DNA of 64,000 bases from positions 27,838,001 through 27,902,000 of the forward strand of contig OZ316892.1 in the NCBI GenBank assembly GCA_973895155.1, in the 5' to 3' direction. The stretch's first letter is position 1, and the number at the start of each line of letters is the position of its first letter. The translations under genes and the position numbers were made by a program. This stretch comes from Marsupella aquatica (Eukaryota; Marchantiophyta). The notes under the pieces are model-generated. The model had not been told where the DNA came from and searched no databases. It saw nothing but the letters and a program-made list of their open reading frames with translations. Shown here one piece after another: positions 58,994 to 64,000 of this stretch.

Positions 58994-61900
58994 TGATTTT
59001 TCAATACGTGAAACAGGGAAGAGGTTCAATTTTCGGATAGCCTTCGAGTTTCTTGTAGGCAAGGTAGGGTACCTGTCGTTTGGAAACAGAGCAGATTCCT
59101 GTAATCCATGGGCGTTTATCGGTAGTGGGTGCGGCTAGCCTTTGGCTATCTGTGAGGTAACTCGAGGTTTTATCAGGACAGTAGTTGGTCGACTTCTAAT
59201 CCGGCAAGATTTTCCCATAAGCTAGTGGGGACAATAGACTGTAAAGATGGTATAGCCATGGCGATGGAGTGAAGAAAACTACTCACACATTTTCATATGT
59301 ATTGCACCTTTCTCAATTGCACGTTCTTCGTACAGAACGTTGTTACATTTGCAACGTCACAGTACTGCGTTGGTCCTAGCTCGATAATTTTAATGACCGC
59401 TACCACACCGGACCGTTTCCGATAACACAAGCAGAGTTGAATTTATCATAACTGGGGTGCCCATGCAATTGAAATGAATGACAGCGACCGGAGTCGATAC
59501 CTTACGCATGATTCGAATCGGAATTAAAGCCAGCTACACGAACATGCAAGACGAAACTAGCAACACTAACATGTAAACCAGCTGCTGTAAAGAAATATTG
59601 AAGAGATCTGGCGTCCACGGGAGGGACACAGTTAATAAAATGTGAAGGGCAGAGCTTGCAATGTGAAGGGCAGAGCTGGGTCTAAAATACACGAAGAAAC
59701 AAAATCGAGAGTATCGGAAGCTGTCTAGGGTAAGATTGCCTTGCGGGGGAGGTAGACGGCAAGTGCATGTGGCCTCGTACGGGCTTCTTGGTCCGGTGGA
59801 AATTGTTGTTGGCTGAACTTAAAGTTCAGCTTTGTGGTGGGAGCCCAAATTGGCTGCAAACTTTTTTTCTGCGCATACGTTTTCTCCACATACGTTTTCT
59901 CCACATATGCTTTCTCCACATACTTATAGAGGCACACAAATATACTTTAGTCACAATATATTCATTCTAACACTCTTTAGTTTGTATGGAGTATTCAAGA
60001 TCAGGACAAATTGGAGTACACAGAGTATATTGTATTCAACACAAATGAAAATACATTAAATGCTCCCCCTCAATGTACGTGTGTACTTGATTCTCTCACC
60101 ACTTAATGTCTTTGTCTTTTAGTTATCAGAATTTCTTAATGCCTTTATATATTTCCCTTTGGCACCAAAGTCACCTTGAAAAGGTACGACTCTTATAGGG
60201 GCTTCCTTTTTGTTTTTGGGTGAAATTGGTCACCTCGAAAAGATTTTTCAAGGGGCTTTTTTTTTTAGAAAAAACGATGAGTAAGGAGCATGCCCTATGG
60301 TTGATCTCATTATTTTATTTTATTTGAGAATTAAAACAGATAGAGAATCAAGGGTATTTTAAACAATGGGAAAATCAAAAAGACAAAAAGAGACATTTTT
60401 ATTTTTTGGCCGGGATGGAGGATTACTTAAGGGGAGAAATAATAAGGGTTTAAAGAATTTTTTCTTTAATTGCTGAGAGGTTTAAGGGTATTTAAGGGAG
60501 AGATTTTCAAAATGGTATTTGTTTATATTTTTTTCTTGCTAGAGGGGGCAGACACTAGTTGAGTGTATCGAACAAGCTAACCCCTATTCTATCTTAGAAG
60601 TGGGGAGCGATGAATGGTTTAAGGGTCTTTTAAGGGGAGGAACAATAAAGACAAAGAATGGAGAGATTTCAGGTTTTATAAATCTTTCCTTTTTCTTGCA
60701 AGAGGGGGGTCAACATCAAAACAAAAAATGTGTTTGTATTCCTTTTGTGGACTTCTCACTCATTTTTCAACATAGATATAGATTTTTATTTGAGTAATTC
60801 TAGAAGAATGGGTGGGTGTGCTTTTAATTAGATTAGGTATGACATTAATTAGGAACTTAGAGATGATTAGCATAAAAGGGAGAGTCTCTCAGTTCATTCT
60901 CCTCATTCTCTTCTCTTCTCTTCTCCTTTCATTGCTTATTCTTTTGTCTTTTTTTGGCCAAAGCGACCTCATAGGCACTGGCGCCATAAGCGTTGCTTGC
61001 AACCTACCATTTGCCTAGGTGGTCGTGGAGGGACGCTCTCGATCATTAGGGCCGTTCATAGGTAGTTTTCTATCATATTCTCTTGGACTAGTGCGAGTTT
61101 GCTCTAGCCGGTGGTAGCAATGACCTAGTCATTTGCTACAGACCTGCCTATAGTCACTTAATCTAGTACATTTGGCCTGACATTTGGATGCAACTCTTTT
61201 TTGTTGGAGATATACTTTGGCTTTGTGTTGTCATCGATGGAGTGTTCTCGATGCATACAATGCTTGTTGCTTGAGAAATATTTTGCCTACGAGCATGTTC
61301 ATCCTTTAGATGTTGGTCGATGCATACAATGCTTGTTGCTTGAGAAATATTTTGCCAACGAGCGTGTTCATCCTTCAGATGCTGGTTTGTATATACATCA
61401 ACGAAAGGTTGACGATGAGAGGAGAAAAAGATTAAATTCTTTATGATTTATTTCAGATTAGGTGGTGGACAATTTAGGTTAGGCATTTAGATACATTTAG
61501 GGTTTGGTACTTTTTTTTCTCTTATCGAATAAAAATTATATGTATGAATTCTATTTCAAACTTATATTATTTTGAGGTATCATATTATAATGAATTATCT
61601 TTTCCTTGTATTTATTAATTTTTTTTCTCAAATTTAAATGCAACCCCAACTTATCATGTTTTTGTACTATTGCGAGTCAAATTTGGGTCAAAGCATTTCA
61701 GGACCCGAGTTTTGGATCTGAGACCTCCCCTTCACGAGAGTGATCACTATACTAATGAAACATTCATGTATTGGTGACAATAACTAATCAGTCACAAATT
61801 ATAAAAAGTAGTTCAGCTTTTGTGACCAAACCCCTTTGGTCACGGGCATTTTTTGTTTGGTACCTGGTGGTCGCCAGAAAACGCATCCAAGAAGTTGCAC

Positions 61901-62419
61901 TACTGGTGAGCAGATCCAAGGTAGGAAATTTGAACTCATGAGAAGGAACCACGATAAATGAACTGACGGTTCAAAAACGAATTTTGAACATTAAAATAGG
62001 AGATTCGCGCGTACTATAAACCTTCCCAGTTCAAGATTACCATTATTCCCACCTGTCATCATGTCCGTTTTCGGTCGTCCTTAATCATGAATGAGCCATA
62101 GTTTAGGAAGTTGAGAAAGTCGAGACTTGATAAGAAGTCCTGAAAAGATATCATGATAAGGGAACTAAAGGATGTGACTCTGGTGAATAGGGACTCCTTG
62201 AAATGGCTCATGCATTTGTTGTATGAAAAACTCGACAAGAATAATGATGTTACCGATTTATTAATGAAAACATCGGAAACTGAAAGAATTTTCATCATCA
62301 AACTGAGGACGAGGGGAGCTTTACACATCCATGAGTAAGACTTCGTCCACTCTACGTCGACAAAAAATTCCCAAGTTGAAGACTAGTTTACAGGACACCA
62401 ACGATGAAGAATCCATATC
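58994..62419. other. Intergenic region
   Basis: No gene is recognised. At 59,870-59,925 a short unit TTTCTCCACATA is repeated three times. At 59,638-59,680 AATGTGAAGGGCAGAGCT is duplicated. A C/T-rich stretch lies at 60,896-60,930. A minus-strand frame at 62,059-62,328 and a plus-strand frame at 62,153-62,338 show no known motif. Confidence 0.45.
61249..61386. repeat. Tandem duplication, two 69-bp units
   Basis: The unit CGATGCATACAATGCTTGTT...GTTCATCCTT.AGATG.TGGT stands twice, with a few substitutions. Confidence 0.92.
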
Positions 62420-63744
62420 TCATGGTTTTCGCTTTATATATGACAGATATGGGTCAAGAGCAGCAGTCAAAACATCGGGTCTCTCTGCTTGAGAGTATGT
62501 GAGACATCTCCTGATGAAATCCTGTACACACAAATGGCATGCTAAGACGATTGAAAAATAAATTCAAAATGAATCAGAACTCAGTAACAAACCAGTGCCA
62601 GATGCAAGAGAACTATGACCCCCCACAAGGTACTTGCTAAGCTGGCTTGTACAATGCGACACATCTCAGAAAGTAGGGCCGAAATTTACCTTTGCTTCCG
62701 AAGAAACTGATGGCCGGGCAGGGAATTCCACCTTGTTTGCCTTCACTATCGTATCTTCACGAAGTATTCTTTCTTGGGATTGCTCATGCCCGAAGGGACG
62801 TCTACCAAAGAGCATCTGGTAGAAGAGTACTCCAGCCGACCACACATCCACCTGGCAAATTACAAAGTTTTCTCATAAAATCATCAGCAGCATGAAGGGT
62901 TCACTTTTCACGAATATGAGAAGCGCTACGAAAACCTGCTCATGCTACATACATCTGATCTGTGCTTATATCAACTTCAATTAATACTACAGACATCGCG
63001 GAAGGACGAGACACACCACAAGTTGATCTGCGGTTTGACACACCATTTAAGGAAAACAAAGGTTCTTATCAGTTATTGCTTGTTGAGTTATCTGGTATCA
63101 TGTTACACAGGTCTACAAGTGAAGCGGTTTCTCTGTAAGGGGGAAACAAGGAACTACCTTAGAAGATATTAAAGGCGTTCTGTTCACTTCAAAGCACTCT
63201 GGAGGAAGATACCTGGAACACATTCAAGCGCTGTCAGAAATGCATATTCATGATCTTACATTATGTCATATGGGATGCCCATAATATTGAATGAAAGTCT
63301 GAACATGCATGAATCCTTTCCCTAGCCCAGAACTCAACAATACAGGTTCTAAACAGCACATCCTTTGGCAGCTGAAACGACAGCTTGGATTCCACAGAAT
63401 AGTAAGAAGCTTGTGTCCCAACATATAAATCGTCCATAGATAGTCAGAAATGAACATATTGGATAAAAACATGACTTACCAGTAAGTTCCAGCACCTTGA
63501 GATGTCAGTTCCATGCCTTGAGAACCAACTTCGTCCTCCACAATCTTGCTGAGCCCGAAGTCGGTCATCTTTGCAACTCCAACCTCATCAAACAGGACAT
63601 TGCCTGGCTTAAGATCATAGTGTATAATTCGCTGTGTTCTTCTGTTCAGGTAAACCAGGCCTGAAAAAATCTGGATCAAAATGCTCCGGGCGTCCCTTTC
63701 AGATAAGCAGGGGCTTGCTTTCAGTACCACATCGAGGTCTTTTC
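62420..63744 (-). CDS. TLK: Tousled-like Ser/Thr kinase, C-terminal exons; 5' part beyond the right edge
   Basis: Tousled-like kinases are nuclear S-phase kinases that act on histone chaperones such as ASF1. Exons 63744-63480, 63212-63158, 62851-62690 and 62521-62420 (stop) have matching phases. They give [11 protein letters not shown], the catalytic loop [13 protein letters not shown] (HYD in place of HRD, normal in this family), [19 protein letters not shown], the activation-segment end [33 protein letters not shown], and the tail [20 protein letters not shown]. Almost every position agrees with plant Tousled. The N-terminal coiled coils and ATP-binding lobe are not in the window. The gene ends with KRKP and TGA, the usual short tail. 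Confidence 0.95.
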
Positions 63745-64000
63745 CTGTGAGATGGCCGATTCATGATCACGATGTCAATCACAATGTCGCCATAAAGACC
63801 TGCAGGTCATCTGTGAGCTCTAACTGCGGATACCGTAGCTGCCAATAGATGATTTGCAGAATTTATATTGAAAACCGAAAAAGGAACATGAAAAGGTAGA
63901 CCTTGAAAAGAGAATTCATTTCTTAATTACACTTTCAAAAAAATGTGGATAATGAAGAAGGCCAAATTAACGTAAAAACAAGAATTAAGGACCACTAGAC
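63745..64000. other. Intron of the Tousled-like kinase gene up to the window edge
   Basis: The stretch follows the acceptor CTCACAG next to 63,744. I find no kinase codons here, so the next upstream exon lies outside. Confidence 0.7.

Noticed and set aside
62059-62338. Frames on both strands left of the kinase gene
   Set aside because: No motif; the kinase clearly ends at 62,420.
1-64000. CRISPR arrays, bacterial operons, riboswitches, rRNA genes or organelle insertions
   Set aside because: None seen; the sequence is intron-rich nuclear DNA, and the repeats lack regular unique spacers.

Overview
The window is nuclear DNA of a plant that makes flagellated sperm, most likely a bryophyte or another non-seed streptophyte. 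It carries most of an axonemal inner-arm dynein heavy chain, which flowering plants lack, beside genes typical of land plants: a TANGLED1-like division-plane protein, a conserved acidic plant protein with a destruction-box-like motif, and a Tousled-like kinase. Genes have many exons with short GT-AG introns, and the spaces between them are full of transposons and tandem repeats.

Layout. 1-18,397 (minus): a DNAH2/DHC10-type dynein heavy chain from its start codon to AAA3. I resolved 43 exons; the remaining C-terminal ~40% lies beyond the left edge. 22,096-23,642 (minus): a small glycine-rich membrane protein, 5' structure uncertain. 24.5-28.3 kb: repeats and transposon remnants. 28,469-38,823: a complete 10,355-bp DNA transposon with near-identical 14-bp ends and a perfect 8-bp target duplication (TATAGCGC). 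It holds a P-element-like RNase-H-fold transposase gene with two apparent frameshifts, a PHD-finger reading frame resembling plant EDM2, a cysteine-rich reading frame and a long AGC-rich repetitive arm. Three ~0.3-kb elements elsewhere in the window (27.4, 50.6 and 53.5 kb) share its ends and look like internally deleted derivatives. 39,289-39,585: a solo LTR. 40,966-44,929 (minus): TANGLED1-like gene. 45-56.9 kb: repeats and AT-rich intergenic DNA. 56,917-58,993 (plus): the acidic protein, four exons. 62,420-63,744 (minus): the 3' exons of a Tousled-like kinase whose 5' part is beyond the right edge.

The host genes are not an operon or pathway. Dynein serves sperm motility; TANGLED, the acidic protein and the kinase all relate to the cell cycle, which may be chance. 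The most interesting item is the transposon: its boundaries, its deletion derivatives and its transposase support each other, and the EDM2-like PHD region inside it suggests capture of a host chromatin reader that in Arabidopsis acts in transposon silencing.
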